The position numbers and the translations under genes were made by a program. From Rutidosis leptorrhynchoides (Eukaryota > Streptophyta > Magnoliopsida > Asterales > Asteraceae), in assembly GCF_046630445.1 (NCBI RefSeq), contig NC_092335.1:6305501-6369500 (forward strand): a stretch of DNA of 64,000 nucleotides. The letters are read 5' to 3'. Every line of letters begins with the position of its first letter. Position 1 is the stretch's first letter. Under the pieces are notes generated by a model that was not told the origin of the DNA, ran no database searches, and saw nothing but the letters and a program-made list of their open reading frames with translations. Positions 36,078-46,871 of this stretch are shown here, piece by piece.

Positions 36078-37619
36078 AGGATACAGAGAAAATTTCATTA
36101 GGACAAAAACAGTTCCAGAATTTCATGAGATAAAGTTATGCATGATCTTCCTTGGCCACTAAACTGGTCACTAAGCAAAATTAACAGAGAAGTCCACAAA
36201 CTATAACTTAAATGTCTACACCTTCCCCAAAATAACACTTCACGGTATCTCCTATGATCCGAAATCGATATAAGTAGCCTGTATGTATCATGTATCAGAA
36301 TATTTTAAAAATTAGTAATTCGTATAGCAACAATGAGCCACACTTTAATTAAACGTCATCATTTTCTAATTTAACACGGCTAAAAACTATACAAGCTCAT
36401 ACAAATCCCAATGCGACATACAACATGCGACATGACATGCATTAAAAAATCTAGGATAATGCATGTTCCATTTAGACATGGGACATGCCATAAACTTATG
36501 TATGTAATAGACTTATAAAAGTTTGGCTGCCAACAAGTTATTTTCTATTATGCACCAACCTACACAATTCACTAAATTTTCGGTAAATTTATCCATTGCA
36601 GCAAAAGCTTCTCGGATCTTTATGTTAGAAAGGATCTTTTGACCCATTTACCATCAGGGCACCATCAATGTTTTGTGTTTTTGATCCATTCATTACCCAA
36701 TATTTCTGTTATACACATTCTGATTGCTGCACATTTGAAGGATGCGAAAGGTTAAGGCGCTGATCTACTTATTGGTATGATTTATGCTTAATAACTAACC
36801 CCTAATCAAATTCTTCTTATCATATACTCTTTATCAGTAACTTTTTTTAGGATAAAAGTTAAAGTGTATAAAATTTTGTTATGATATAGATTATACTCAA
36901 AGAGACGCAACGTCACTCCTGCCATTTATCATACGAAGTTAACACGAGGATGATAATTAAATACATATACATATACATTGTATGAGCAAAGCAACTCCTA
37001 GTAGTAAGTACTAAAGTAACGAAAACTGAGAATCCTTAGAGCAATTCTTTTATTAAATGGTAGTAGCACATGGTGACAACAAATTAAACTGATCTAACCA
37101 AGTCATCCGAATTCATAATTTAAGAAATTAACTGACACCAAATGCAAGAAAAGCAAAAGGACAACATACATCAAATACAAACGTCATTCTCGATCCAATT
37201 CCAAAAGTCAAACATCCACCTAGGAACCCTAGAGCTAGAGTTACACAATTAAATAAACAAATTAACAACAGCAAAAACGAATATCCTAAAAATCATAAAC
37301 ACATGATATTACATAAAAATTGTGCAAGTACAGAAGATGAATTACATGTAATAATCAAGAAACAGGTAGATTGATGAGCTGATTGATCTAAAGATATAGA
37401 TACTGCAACACGATAATGAGATTAGGTAAGGAATATATAATATACAGCACCTGTATATATCGATCTAAGACCAAAAAAACATCCGATCTGTAGCCAGGCG
37501 CAGATTAGAAAGAGAGAAAATTAGGGAATTTTGCGGGAAAGGAAAGATGAGAAAATATAAATTCAAAAAATAGTTAAATTAAAATTCAAAATTAATAATT
37601 AATAATAATAATAATAATA
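36078..37619. other. 5' region of the RIN-like pseudogene
   Basis: No coding region. A 5' untranslated exon and intron of the pseudogene may lie here on -: a GC-richer patch at 37480-37550 looks like a leader start. The region ends in a short (AAT)n tract (37596-37619). Confidence 0.4.
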
Positions 37620-39073
37620 TCGTTTTGGGCTACATCTCAACGTGGAAAAAACAGAAATTTTCTGGCATACGGAGGACCCTCGCAGCAGGCAAGTAGGTGT
37701 CTTTCCTCCTAATATTGCTCGACCTTTAAATGGTGTTAAGTTGCTTGGGCCCCCCGCAAGTTCCGATCCTGGTTTTAGTAGTGAACTGGTGATGCAAAGG
37801 TGACCAAGTCCATTGCGCTTATGGATAAGGTTGCTAAGCTTGATGATCCTCAATGTGAGTTGTTGTTGCTTAGGGCATGTACGGGAGTTTCTAAACTCTA
37901 CTTTACCTTGCGTACTTGTCCTCCTAGTATATTTGAGGCTGCTCAACGCGCTTTCGATGGAGCCCTTCGATCTTCCTTGGAGCGTATTGTTATTGCTTCC
38001 GGGCCTGGGTTTGGTGATTGGCAGTGGCGGCTTGCCACCTTGCCATTTGCATTTGGAGGGCTTGGTGTTTATTCTGCGGGAGATGTTCATCATTATGCTT
38101 TTGTGGCTTCTCGATTACAGTCTGCTGGGTTGCAGACCAAACTCCTACGTCGTGCGGGTATTGTTGGTCTTGGTCGTGCTTTTGAAGATGCATTGGGTCT
38201 GTTTAATAAAACTGTTGGGTTTGATATTTTAGGTAATCCGAGTGAGGTCGCTGCCCCAATACTCATGAAGAAATTGGCAGATGTTTATTTCACAAAGGTT
38301 ACCGCTTCTGCAGAATCCAGTTTTTCGTTATCTCCCCGACAATCAGCCTTATGGAAATCACAGCAGGGTGATCACACCTCTGCTTGGCTAAGGGCAGTCC
38401 CTATTTTGGGGTTGGTTCAGACGATGAACGCAAAGACTTACCGATGTGTGTTGTGCTACCGGTTGGGTGTTCCATTGTTCTCTATCTCGATGGCATGCTC
38501 TGCTTGTTCAAGGGTTTTTACTGGGGATATTTTCGGGGATCACGCGGTGTCTTGTGCTGGTATGGTGGGTATTAAGCATCGACATAATGTTGTTCGGGAT
38601 TCCCTTGTTGATGTTTGTTATCGATCTGGGATTTCTGCGAGAAAGGAGGTTGACATTGGGTTGTCTGGAGGGAACGACAGGGCCCTCAGACCTGCAGATG
38701 TGTTAATTTATTCCTGGGAGTGTGGTCGCGATGTTTGTGTTGACTTGACAGGGTCTTCTCCTTTGACACAGTCTGGGCTTTCTGACTTTGTCCCTGGACG
38801 TGTTGTGGTTGATGCGGCTCGTCGAAAGCGGGTCAAGTACGAATCTAGCTGTCAGCGATTGGTTATGGTTTCATTCCTTTCTCATTTTCTTCCCTTGGGG
38901 AATTAGAGAAGGAGGCTGTTTCTTTGCTAAAGCGGGTGCAGAAGAGTTCGATGGCGCAAGATATTGGTGCCGGTGCTGCTGCTCATATTTTTACTAGGAT
39001 AGGTTTTGCTATTGCTAGAGGTGTGGAGCCCAGATTGTCTCTAGGCTTCCTACTAATTTTTTGTAAGTTTTAA
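37620..39073 (+). pseudogene. 5'-truncated non-LTR retrotransposon, RT end plus C-terminal endonuclease-like domain
   Basis: The reading frame starts inside an RT-like segment (GLHLNVEKTEIFW, residues typical of the RT end). It runs to a frameshift near 37797 (one base missing), continues in the 37800-38906 frame (368 codons), and shifts again near 38870. The last part (LGELEKEAVSLLKRVQ to TAA 39071-39073) is in another frame. Features include a finger CSAC..GDHAVSC..KHRHN, then RPADVLIYS..VCVDLTGSSPL, which resembles the CCHC plus PD-(D/E)XK restriction-like endonuclease of R2/R4-type LINEs rather than the APE type usual in plants. It lies between (TAA)n tracts on both sides. A decayed copy; the same protein family is widely annotated as unknown in plants. 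Confidence 0.6.
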
Positions 39074-39086
39074 AACTTTTAAGTTT

Positions 39087-39195
<109 letters not shown>

Positions 39196-39830
39196 GTCCC
39201 CAGATAAAAATTATATAGTTTAATAAAATTTTACTGATACATGTACTTTTCTGTTAACTTTCCAGTCTTACCTCTTACTTTTTACCAATCGTTTTGTCTT
39301 ATATGTATAAATTAAGGGTATATAAGAACTTTATTACATTATTCTTTTTCATTTATGAAAGTGAACAATTAATTTGGGACATTTCAAAATAGAATACTGG
39401 ACGATATAATTGGGACGGAAGTAGTAGTAATTACCAAAAAAAAAAAAAATGTGCCCAGGTTTAATCACGAATTAGAAACAGAATTAAGAGGTTTGTCTAC
39501 ATTCATTTTCTTCCACCGGTCCTAAATTAAGGTTAACATAATTGCCTTTCAAATCCACCATAAAATCAAAACATTCAATTTATGCATACATCTAATTAAT
39601 TGAAGTATTTGTTCATCATCAAACAAACAATGATCGATTCCTTTTATTAAAAAACCATATACTGTAACTACAACAGATCTTGTTGTTCTCTTGAATCTCC
39701 TCCCAAACTAACATCATCGCCAACGGTGGTGAGTAGCGACGCCAACAATACCGCTTCCACTCCACCGCCACCCACAATTGATTGTTGATTTGTGAAAAAT
39801 GCACCCACAATCAATTGTTGATTTGCAGTA
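39196..39830. other. Intergenic sequence
   Basis: AT-rich, no gene or transposon end recognised. A doubled caatcaattgttgattt-type block near 39776 and 39808 lies just before the LTR start. Confidence 0.45.
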
Positions 39831-40020
39831 TGTGACGACCCGAAAAATTTTGACTAATTTTAAACCAAACTCTCGATACGATTTAATATTTTTGACACGA
39901 TATGCAAAGTCTGTTAGGTTGAGTCTCAAAATTTTTGAACTGTTTCATATATTCATTTAACCTTCGACTATTCCCGACGATTCACGAACCACTATTTGTA
40001 AATAAATATATATATATATT

Positions 40021-40104
<84 letters not shown>

Positions 40105-40149
40105 TTAATTCATTTGTGTAAATAAAATAATATATGATATTACTATAAA

Positions 40150-40245
<96 letters not shown>

Positions 40246-40719
40246 ATATTGAATATATATGATTTAGAATTTATTTAATAAACGCTCGTAGCACTCGTTT
40301 GTCATCTTGATAGTTATTAATCAAGTTAAAAACGAACTTATGTAATTTTAAAATAAACGGTGATCCAAAAATGAGTTATATAAATTTTAGGCTTATTAAA
40401 AATATATTTAGACGCTAATTAATAAATTTCAACACTTTTTATATTTTACCCAGGATCGAGCGCGGACAACTGAGTTACTTTTTATTTAATAATTAATGAC
40501 CAAAATTTATACCATAATTACTAAAATAAAAAAAGATAATTACTGTAAAAATTTGGGATTTTTCCGAAACATTTTTGTCCGCCACTGAATTAACAACGAA
40601 GCGCGATTTAGCATTCCGTGAAAACTGTCGGTAGAAATTGACAAAAGAAGGTGGATGATATTTTTTCTTTTTCCTTACACGCTGTTAACATGAATTATTA
40701 TTATAATAATATAATAATT
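39831..40719 (+). repeat. First part of a Ty3-type LTR on + (split by the gag-only element)
   Basis: Opens TGTGACGACCCG, matching the LTR start at 59302 on - (shared gttaggttgagtctcaaaat, gacgattcacgaac), with two (TA)n runs (about 40009-40101 and 40156-40241). Interrupted at 40719 by a 8555-bp insertion; continues at 49280. Confidence 0.75.
40715..40719. other. Target-site duplication TAATT (left)
   Basis: TAATT here and at 49275-49279 flank the gag-only element exactly; five bases is the expected length for Ty3-type integration. Confidence 0.9.
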
Positions 40720-40799
40720 TGTAACAACCCAAACCGTAACCGACCAAACTCGACGAAATTTCAAACAAAAAAAAATTTTCTGGTGCAGTTCATCCGCGC

Positions 40800-40827
40800 G
40801 GCGCGCCAGGTGGGAGCGCGGCGCGCC
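40800..40827. promoter_or_regulatory. GGCGCGCC pair, centres 20 bp apart (LTR end)
   Basis: GGCGCGCC at 40800-40807 and 40820-40827, each preceded by GCGC. The same pair is at 46952-46959 and 46972-46979 in the other LTR. Confidence 0.85.
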
Positions 40828-41520
40828 AAATCACCTGGACAGCCCGCTGTCCCCGGAAGTCAATTTAACGAAAATGTTTGACTAGTTCCCGACACATTTA
40901 GCCAAAACGCTTTTAACCGTACATTAATATATGTAAAACTAGCACATAACTAAGGTTTGAGCGAGTTTTACAAAGTGGGGCCCACACGTGCCCAAATTAC
41001 CCCTTAAGTATAAAAATACAATTTTAAACCATAAGACTCTTAATACAAAACAAAGCCGAGCATGGCGATTGGGGATACACTACCCAATCCTAATAAATCC
41101 AAAAGCAAGCCTTCTACGCAAACTATGCAAGTCCTCTAATCCTCGCGCTTACCCGAGCCACCATCCGCATGCAATCTATAAAAAGAGTCAACAACGAGAG
41201 GGTAAGCTAACGCTTAGTGAATGATAATATACTACATACATATATATGTATAAAATGAATACGCCACACAAACAAATACCGCATACCGTAGCATCCAAAT
41301 ATAAAGCAACTACACTAAGCATACCGTACAATCTCTAAGCATCAAGCTAAAGGTACAACAACAAATATGAGTCCACCAACGACAAAGTGAACATCTCCAA
41401 ATAGCTACACCCGGAGGGTTAGCTACAACACAACAATACATTAATATATATATAACAATATAAACGAACAAGGTTAACACCTTAACCCAATACCGAGAAC
41501 CAAATACCACAATGAAGATT

Positions 41521-41753
41521 GGCCGAACTACACGAGCCTTAGTAATCCGAAACCACACGAGATTACTATCTTCACATCATCGAGGTTGGCCGAACTACAC
41601 GAGCCTTAGTAATCCGAAACCACACGAGATTACTACCTCAATAAGATGACCGAACTACACGAGTCACCATGAATCCGAACTACACGAGATTCATTTGATA
41701 AGATGACCGAAACTACACGCGTCATCGTGAATCCGAAACCACACGCGATTCAC
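41521..41753. repeat. Array of eight hairpins with a constant loop and varying arms (3' LTR)
   Basis: Loop CGAA(A)C(T/C)ACACG(A/C) recurs eight times. Arms in order: GGC/GCC, TAGTAATC/GATTACTA, GGC/GCC, TAGTAATC/GATTACTA, TGAC/GTCA, ATGAATC/GATTCAT, GATGAC/GTCATC, GTGAATC/GATTCAC. The arms differ from unit to unit on both sides in a way that keeps pairing, and two arm classes alternate. Confidence 0.9.
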
Positions 41754-42982
41754 TTCTCCAACTCAAACCCACGGTCACGGGATTATAAAATCCACCACAT
41801 CGGGGCCACAACATCCAAATCACAATCACGTGTGATAATGTACACACGAACGTGTACTTCGCCAAAGATGGTCAACCAAAACGCACAACCGTGCCAATTG
41901 GACTTATACAAAAGTCCATCAAGTCCACCTACATGTGAAGTGAGCTCTAAAGCCGAGATTCACTTCACCCGACCCGCACCCATCCTACACATACATATGT
42001 ACATAGGATAATATCACTCACCTCGAAGTCTTGAAGAAAGCTTCCAAGTAATCCGCAACTCGCCAATGGAAAATACCTATTCCATTATCACAATTACAAC
42101 AATACACTTAGAGTGGGTTTACAAATCAACCCAATTCGCCACTTAGTGCAATTTCGACCCAAATGCACTTCCGAGCACAAACCGTGCCCAAACTAACCAA
42201 TAATCACTAACGCAAGTGAGAATGGTCATAATAAGCCAATTAAACCCGAACTTAAGTGTCAAACACGTGTCATACCCATTTAGACACTTAAACCCTAATT
42301 TTGACCCATAAAGGTCAAAATCTCGTCCTTTATAAGTTTTGACACCAAAACACATTTAACACGGTTTAATATTCCAACTTAATCCATTTTAAGTTCATAA
42401 ACCTCATTAAGTCACCAAATGGGTCATAATCACCACCAAACCCTAATTTGACCCAAAGTCAAAGTTAGTCAATCAAATAACCCTAAATAGGTTTCAACAC
42501 TTCCATAATCACTAATCCAAGTGATAAATCCCAAGATTAAAGCCTAATCAAGGCCAAATCGTCAATCAACCCAAAACCCGCCAAGTGACAAGAATAACTA
42601 GTCACCATAAACCCATTTCATCATCTAAGAGGTTTTACAACTAATTAACTCAAAACCCTAACTTGAATATCAAATTAAATAATTGAAATTCGGAGTTTGA
42701 GCTTACCAATACTATCACCGTGTAGCCGAGAACGAAAGGAACAACATTAAAACCCGAGACTTTGAACGATTCGAGCTTCTTCCTCACCAAAACCTCCAAT
42801 CTCTCTCTAAACTCTTACTCTCTCTCTAAAATGGATGAAGATGATGAGTGGATGTGAATGGGATCCAAAACTGATCCAAACTAGCTCATAAGCCTCACAA
42901 ATCCGGCCTCAAGTGAAATTACCCATTTGCCCTTCATTTAAACCAATTAAAAACAAGGGATTCTGTCAGCAGCAAACGGCGC

Positions 42983-43010
42983 GGCGCGCCGAATCCCCGC
43001 GCGGCGCGCG
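42983..43010. promoter_or_regulatory. GGCGCGCC pair, centres 20 bp apart (near LTR start)
   Basis: GGCGCGCC at 42983-42990 and GGCGCGCG at 43003-43010. On - they lie about 40 bp downstream of the TATA-like box, so probably in the transcript leader. Confidence 0.8.
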
Positions 43011-43122
43011 ACCTAACTGAAACAGATTCTTTTGCATTTTAAACTTTATATAAATAATCCGCGAAACCCAATCTCAAACGTCTTAATACACAAACAAGCA
43101 AGATAAATATTCGGGTCTTACA

Positions 43123-43140
43123 ACTCTCCCCCACTTAAAC
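43123..43140 (-). promoter_or_regulatory. Polypurine tract of the gag-only element
   Basis: The - strand reads GTTTAAGTGGGGGAGAGT directly before the 3' LTR start at 43122. Confidence 0.85.
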
Positions 43141-43729
43141 TCGATCACGTCCTCGTGATCCTCATCACTTAACCAAGTGGACCTCACCCTACGGTCCTCG
43201 ACATAAGTCCCAATCCGACTTTCCTAAGCAATTCCTTCCCAACGAATCGCCTTCCACAACTAAATCGTCACCCGCGATTTATTCAAATCACCATCCGAGC
43301 ACTAAAACCATGCTCATTCCCTAACATCGGGAAAACTCAACCAATCTCATACCGAGATATCAATCCCTTAGCGTACTATTACCGAGTACAACGCTAAAAG
43401 CAACCAAGTCTCAACCTAAGGTCAACAACCCGAAACGATGAAGAACGAACCAAACGAATCCTTACGGACAACACCAACCACTAACATCCCTTGTAGTGCG
43501 CAATACGACCAAAGTGCAACTACCGTAACATCATAACAAACGGCTAAAACCGATAACGTCCAAAACGATGATGGCAACGCTAAACCAAGGTGTACAAAAT
43601 CGACTTTCGTCACACCCGTAACAACATGTGAGCGAAACACGGCTATCGCATCACTAATCACACAACATGGTCCTCACGACCCCACCATCGGTGTATAAAA
43701 CAACCGACAGATCACACAACACGAAGGCT

Positions 43730-44098
43730 GGCCGAAAACACACGCGCCTTAGTGAATCCGAACTACACGCGACTCACTACCTTCACCACAACAACAATCG
43801 GGAATGGCCGAACTACACGCGCCATAGTGAATCCGAACTACACGAGAGTCACTATCCCGGAGGAATGACCGAACTACACGAGTCATTTGTGAATCCGAAC
43901 TACACGAGATTCACTTCCACAACATCGAGGTTGGCCGAACTACACGAGCCTTAGTAATCCGAAACCACACGAGATTACTACCTCAATAAGATGACCGAAC
44001 TACACGAGTCACCATGAATCCGAACTACACGAGATTCATTCGATAAGATGACCGAAACTACACGCGTCATCGTGAATCCGAAAACACACGCGATTCAC
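43730..44098. repeat. Array of twelve hairpins with a constant loop and varying arms (internal)
   Basis: Same loop as in the LTRs. Arms in order: GGC/GCC, GTGAATC/GACTCAC, ATGGC/GCCAT, GTGAATC/GAGTCAC, ATGAC/GTCAT, GTGAATC/GATTCAC, GGC/GCC, TAGTAATC/GATTACTA, TGAC/GTCA, ATGAATC/GATTCAT, GATGAC/GTCATC, GTGAATC/GATTCAC. Only two pairs carry one mismatch. The last six units (about 43928-44098) are nearly identical to 41585-41753 in the LTR. Confidence 0.9.
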
Positions 44099-44103
44099 AA
44101 CCA

Positions 44104-44397
44104 TGATGAAGTCAGCGGACCCGAAGATCATGCTTCACCAATCTCAACACCGGATGAAGTCAGCGGACCCGAAGATCATGCTTCACCGATATAACACCAC
44201 GCTCATGATGAAGTCAGCGGACCCCGAAAGTCATGCTCCACCAATCACGTACTCCCATGATGAAGTCAGCGGACCCTAGAGATCATGCTTCATCAATCAA
44301 CCATACCATAATGAAGTCAGCGGACCCGAAGATCATGCTTCATTAATCATCAATACCACGATGAAGTCAGCGGACCCTAAAGATCATGCTTCATCGA
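44104..44397. repeat. Six tandem units with core gaagtcagcggaccc
   Basis: Units begin near 44104, 44153, 44206, 44258, 44309 and 44361 (about 50 bp each), each with GATGAAG-gtcagcggaccc-..-atcatgCTTCA. Outer arms pair in most units (TGATGAAG/CTTCATCA, TAATGAAG/CTTCATTA, GATGAAG/CTTCATC), with co-varying bases between units. Confidence 0.85.
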
Positions 44398-45493
44398 TCA
44401 CATACGCACTTTCGGCCTCAAACAACGAGTAGTGCAACATCGCGCCCTGCTACACTATAGTGAATCCTAACGGATACCACTAACCATCCCCAAAATCGAG
44501 CAAGAACCACCTATATCAAACATAGGTACCAAACAATGATTCCCCAACAGAGAATCCGACACACACCTCCCTTAACCGAAGGATTTCACCTTGCTCACTA
44601 AACACGTCCATTATCTCTCAACGAGATTTACCACATTACCACCTCAGTGGTAATTCCAATCCAATATCATAAGTACAATTTAACCAAAATTGTACTCTAC
44701 CACAAGTTGACCAAAACTAGGTCTCGACGAAATTTCCGGATCTACTAAAAACATCATCCGAAATATCACACTAAAACTTCCTCATGCGGGAGTGCGACTC
44801 CTCCACTTGGAACCACGTTCCTATAACACAATTCGTACAACCGTACAATGCTACCGAAGGTAGACTTTACCAACAATTGGGTACACGCGACCCATCCTAC
44901 TTCTTGCTCTAACCTCGAGCACACAAAGGATTTCAAATGATCCTTAGACACTTCAAACGAAAAGTGTACCACGATTTCGCAAACCATACCCTCGCAATCA
45001 TCCAATTGCTTAGTTTGTCAAGTTTCACCTAGTCACTCATGTACCTAAGGGTTTCTCCCGGGACCCTAAGTACAATGTAACCACAACACAATCGGAGTCG
45101 ACACCACGCTAGTAGGTATAAAAGAGGCACCTAATGTCGCGTCATAAAGACTCCATTACCAACGCCCATCGAGATTTAAAACACTCGATCTCAAGGGTTC
45201 CAACCAACCGACGAACCTCATGATTCGTCAACTTCGACACGCAAGCGAACACGCGCTTAACAGTCGAACACCAAAACCATTTCCGTGGCTTGGTAGAAAC
45301 ATACCCCAAATACTAAGGAACGCTTGGTTGCACCAAGTCTTACGCCCTTCGCCCGACAATCAAACATCACCTTAGGGTACTTCCATTAGGAACGTCACCC
45401 ATAGCATAACGTACACAACAAAGGCATGCAACTCAAACTCAAACGGCATTTAATAAATAATCAAAAGACATATTTATCAAAATTAAACGTACC

Positions 45494-46435
45494 TTAACGT
45501 CTCATGGCCGCACCCGTCCCCGCTAACTTGGGACATTCCGACTTACGATGTCCTTCCTTTTGGCAATTGAAGCACACCATACCACCACCCTTTGGTACCG
45601 AACATTCCCAAGACTTGTGACCCCTTACGCCACAATTGTAACATCTAGCCGCACTAGAATCCGATATACCCGTTCGCGTACCACCCGTGCTCACACTCGG
45701 ACCCTTAGTCCTCTTACTCGGAGCACCATAAGAAACAACTCTTCTCTCACTTGAAGATTCACCCCTCTTCGATCGTGAATACGACTCGAAACCTCTAGCC
45801 AAGTCGAATAATTCCGAAAACGATTTCGCTTGACCCCGACTAATCTTACCCTTCAAGTCATCATTCAAGGTCCGATAGAAATCCCCCATTAACAAACGAT
45901 CATTCCCCAAATACTCCGGACAAAAACGAGCCTTCGCCATAAAGGTCGTCTTAAGAGTACTCAAATCCATAGATCCTTGTCGCAAATTTCGCAACTCATT
46001 ACGCAATTCCCACAAATCGGCCGAAGTCCGGAACTCCTCAAAGAATTCCTCCTTAAACTCATCCCACGATAAGGCCATAAACGTCTCACCACCGACAAGA
46101 TCAATCTTACCATCCAACCAATCCCTTGCCCTACCACGCAACAAACTCGTAGCGAGTCTCGTCTTCCTCTCGGGAGGGCAATCAATAGTACGAAAACACC
46201 CTTCGACATCCGAAATCCAAGTTGTGCTTACCAAAGGATCCGGCTTTCCGTCATACATCGGGGGTTTAGTCCTCATGAAGCTCTTAAGATAACGCTCCAT
46301 TTCACCACTACTTTGAAGTTCGGAATACCTCCTTTCCATTCTTTCTTCTAACGCACTCATTTGCTCCGCAACGGCGGCCGCAACTCTAGTATTAACCTCC
46401 GCGTTGTTCGTATCGATCCCACTTCCCGTCGCCAT
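45494..46435 (-). CDS. Gag polyprotein (capsid plus two CCHC zinc knuckles)
   Basis: An intact 313-residue frame on -, starting MATGSGIDTN about 420 nt after the primer site. Residues about 10-45 form a charged, probably coiled N-terminus (MSALEERMERRYSEL). About 58-235 is the retrotransposon gag (capsid) region (MYDGKPDPL, WISDVEGCF, GRARDWLDG, FKEEFFEEFR), followed by a basic Ser/Arg linker. Two CCHC knuckles follow, CYNCGVRGHKSWEC (265-278) and CFNCQKEGHRKSEC (288-301), both canonical C-x2-C-x4-H-x4-C. Gag assembles virus-like particles and packages element RNA. The frame ends at a stop without running into protease, unlike autonomous relatives, yet shows no lesion; with near-identical LTRs this suggests recent function. 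Confidence 0.9.
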   Translation of the reverse strand: MATGSGIDTNNAEVNTRVAAAVAEQMSALEERMERRYSELQSSGEMERYLKSFMRTKPPMYDGKPDPLVSTTWISDVEGCFRTIDCPPERKTRLATSLLRGRARDWLDGKIDLVGGETFMALSWDEFKEEFFEEFRTSADLWELRNELRNLRQGSMDLSTLKTTFMAKARFCPEYLGNDRLLMGDFYRTLNDDLKGKISRGQAKSFSELFDLARGFESYSRSKRGESSSERRVVSYGAPSKRTKGPSVSTGGTRTGISDSSAARCYNCGVRGHKSWECSVPKGGGMVCFNCQKEGHRKSECPKLAGTGAAMRR

Positions 46436-46857
46436 TCTAAGGAATGCAAAGCGATTAGATCACGAACGTGTAAAACCGTACGCACGACACAGCCCCATCT
46501 TGCTAAACACTCATCGTACATCACTTGTTAGACACGATTTGCACCCGTAATAAGGTTTGCAAGTTCTTATTACGCACACATGCCGCATCGACTCGTTAGT
46601 ACAACGACCGTCTCGCTCGATGATATACACAAACACAACCAAAATTCTACGCGGTACAAACACACGCGAGAATTATTATCACAACACAACAACATATTAA
46701 TAATATCCGCATTACTAATATAAACGTTTGTCAACCTATAGCCAAGGCACTAACCAACCCATTCCGACCCGTAATCCTACAAGTCCCGCAACAATTTAAG
46801 CACACACAAGTCTAAGTCTAGGCACCTATCTCAAGTCACCTAAATCCCTTAGACCAT

Positions 46858-46869
46858 GCTCTGATACCA
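46858..46869 (-). promoter_or_regulatory. Primer-binding site, initiator-Met tRNA
   Basis: The - strand reads TGGTATCAGAGC, two nucleotides from the 5' LTR end. Confidence 0.95.
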
Positions 46870-46871
46870 CT

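Larger units (their letters stand above)
40720..43122 (-). repeat. 3' LTR of the gag-only element (2403 bp)
   Basis: On - it starts TGTAAGACCCGAATATT and ends TTGGGTTGTTACA. A TATA-like TTATATAAAG lies at about 43055-43046, followed by GGCGCGCC-type twins (43010-42983). The hairpin array is at 41521-41753 and a second GGCGCGCC pair lies near the end (40827-40800). Short open frames are shared with the other LTR and are not genes. Confidence 0.9.
43141..45493 (-). other. Non-coding 3' part of the gag-only element
   Basis: Where pol would be expected there is no conserved domain on either strand. It contains the 12-hairpin array (43730-44098) and the 44104-44397 repeat array; the remainder is C/A-rich on + without repeats I can define. 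Confidence 0.7.

Noticed and set aside
37599..38093. 164-codon frame on - opposite the non-LTR element
   Set aside because: It is antisense to a conserved protein frame on +, so a shadow.
42291..42310. Telomere-like ccctaa strings
   Set aside because: Single aaaccctaa units only, not tandem telomeric repeats.
41310..42355. Several 70-100-codon frames in the 2403-bp LTRs
   Set aside because: They are preserved in both LTRs only because the LTRs are near-identical; no domains, and some run through the hairpin array.
43730..44397. CRISPR-like array
   Set aside because: Regular repeats, but no unique spacers; units are hairpins within a plant retrotransposon.
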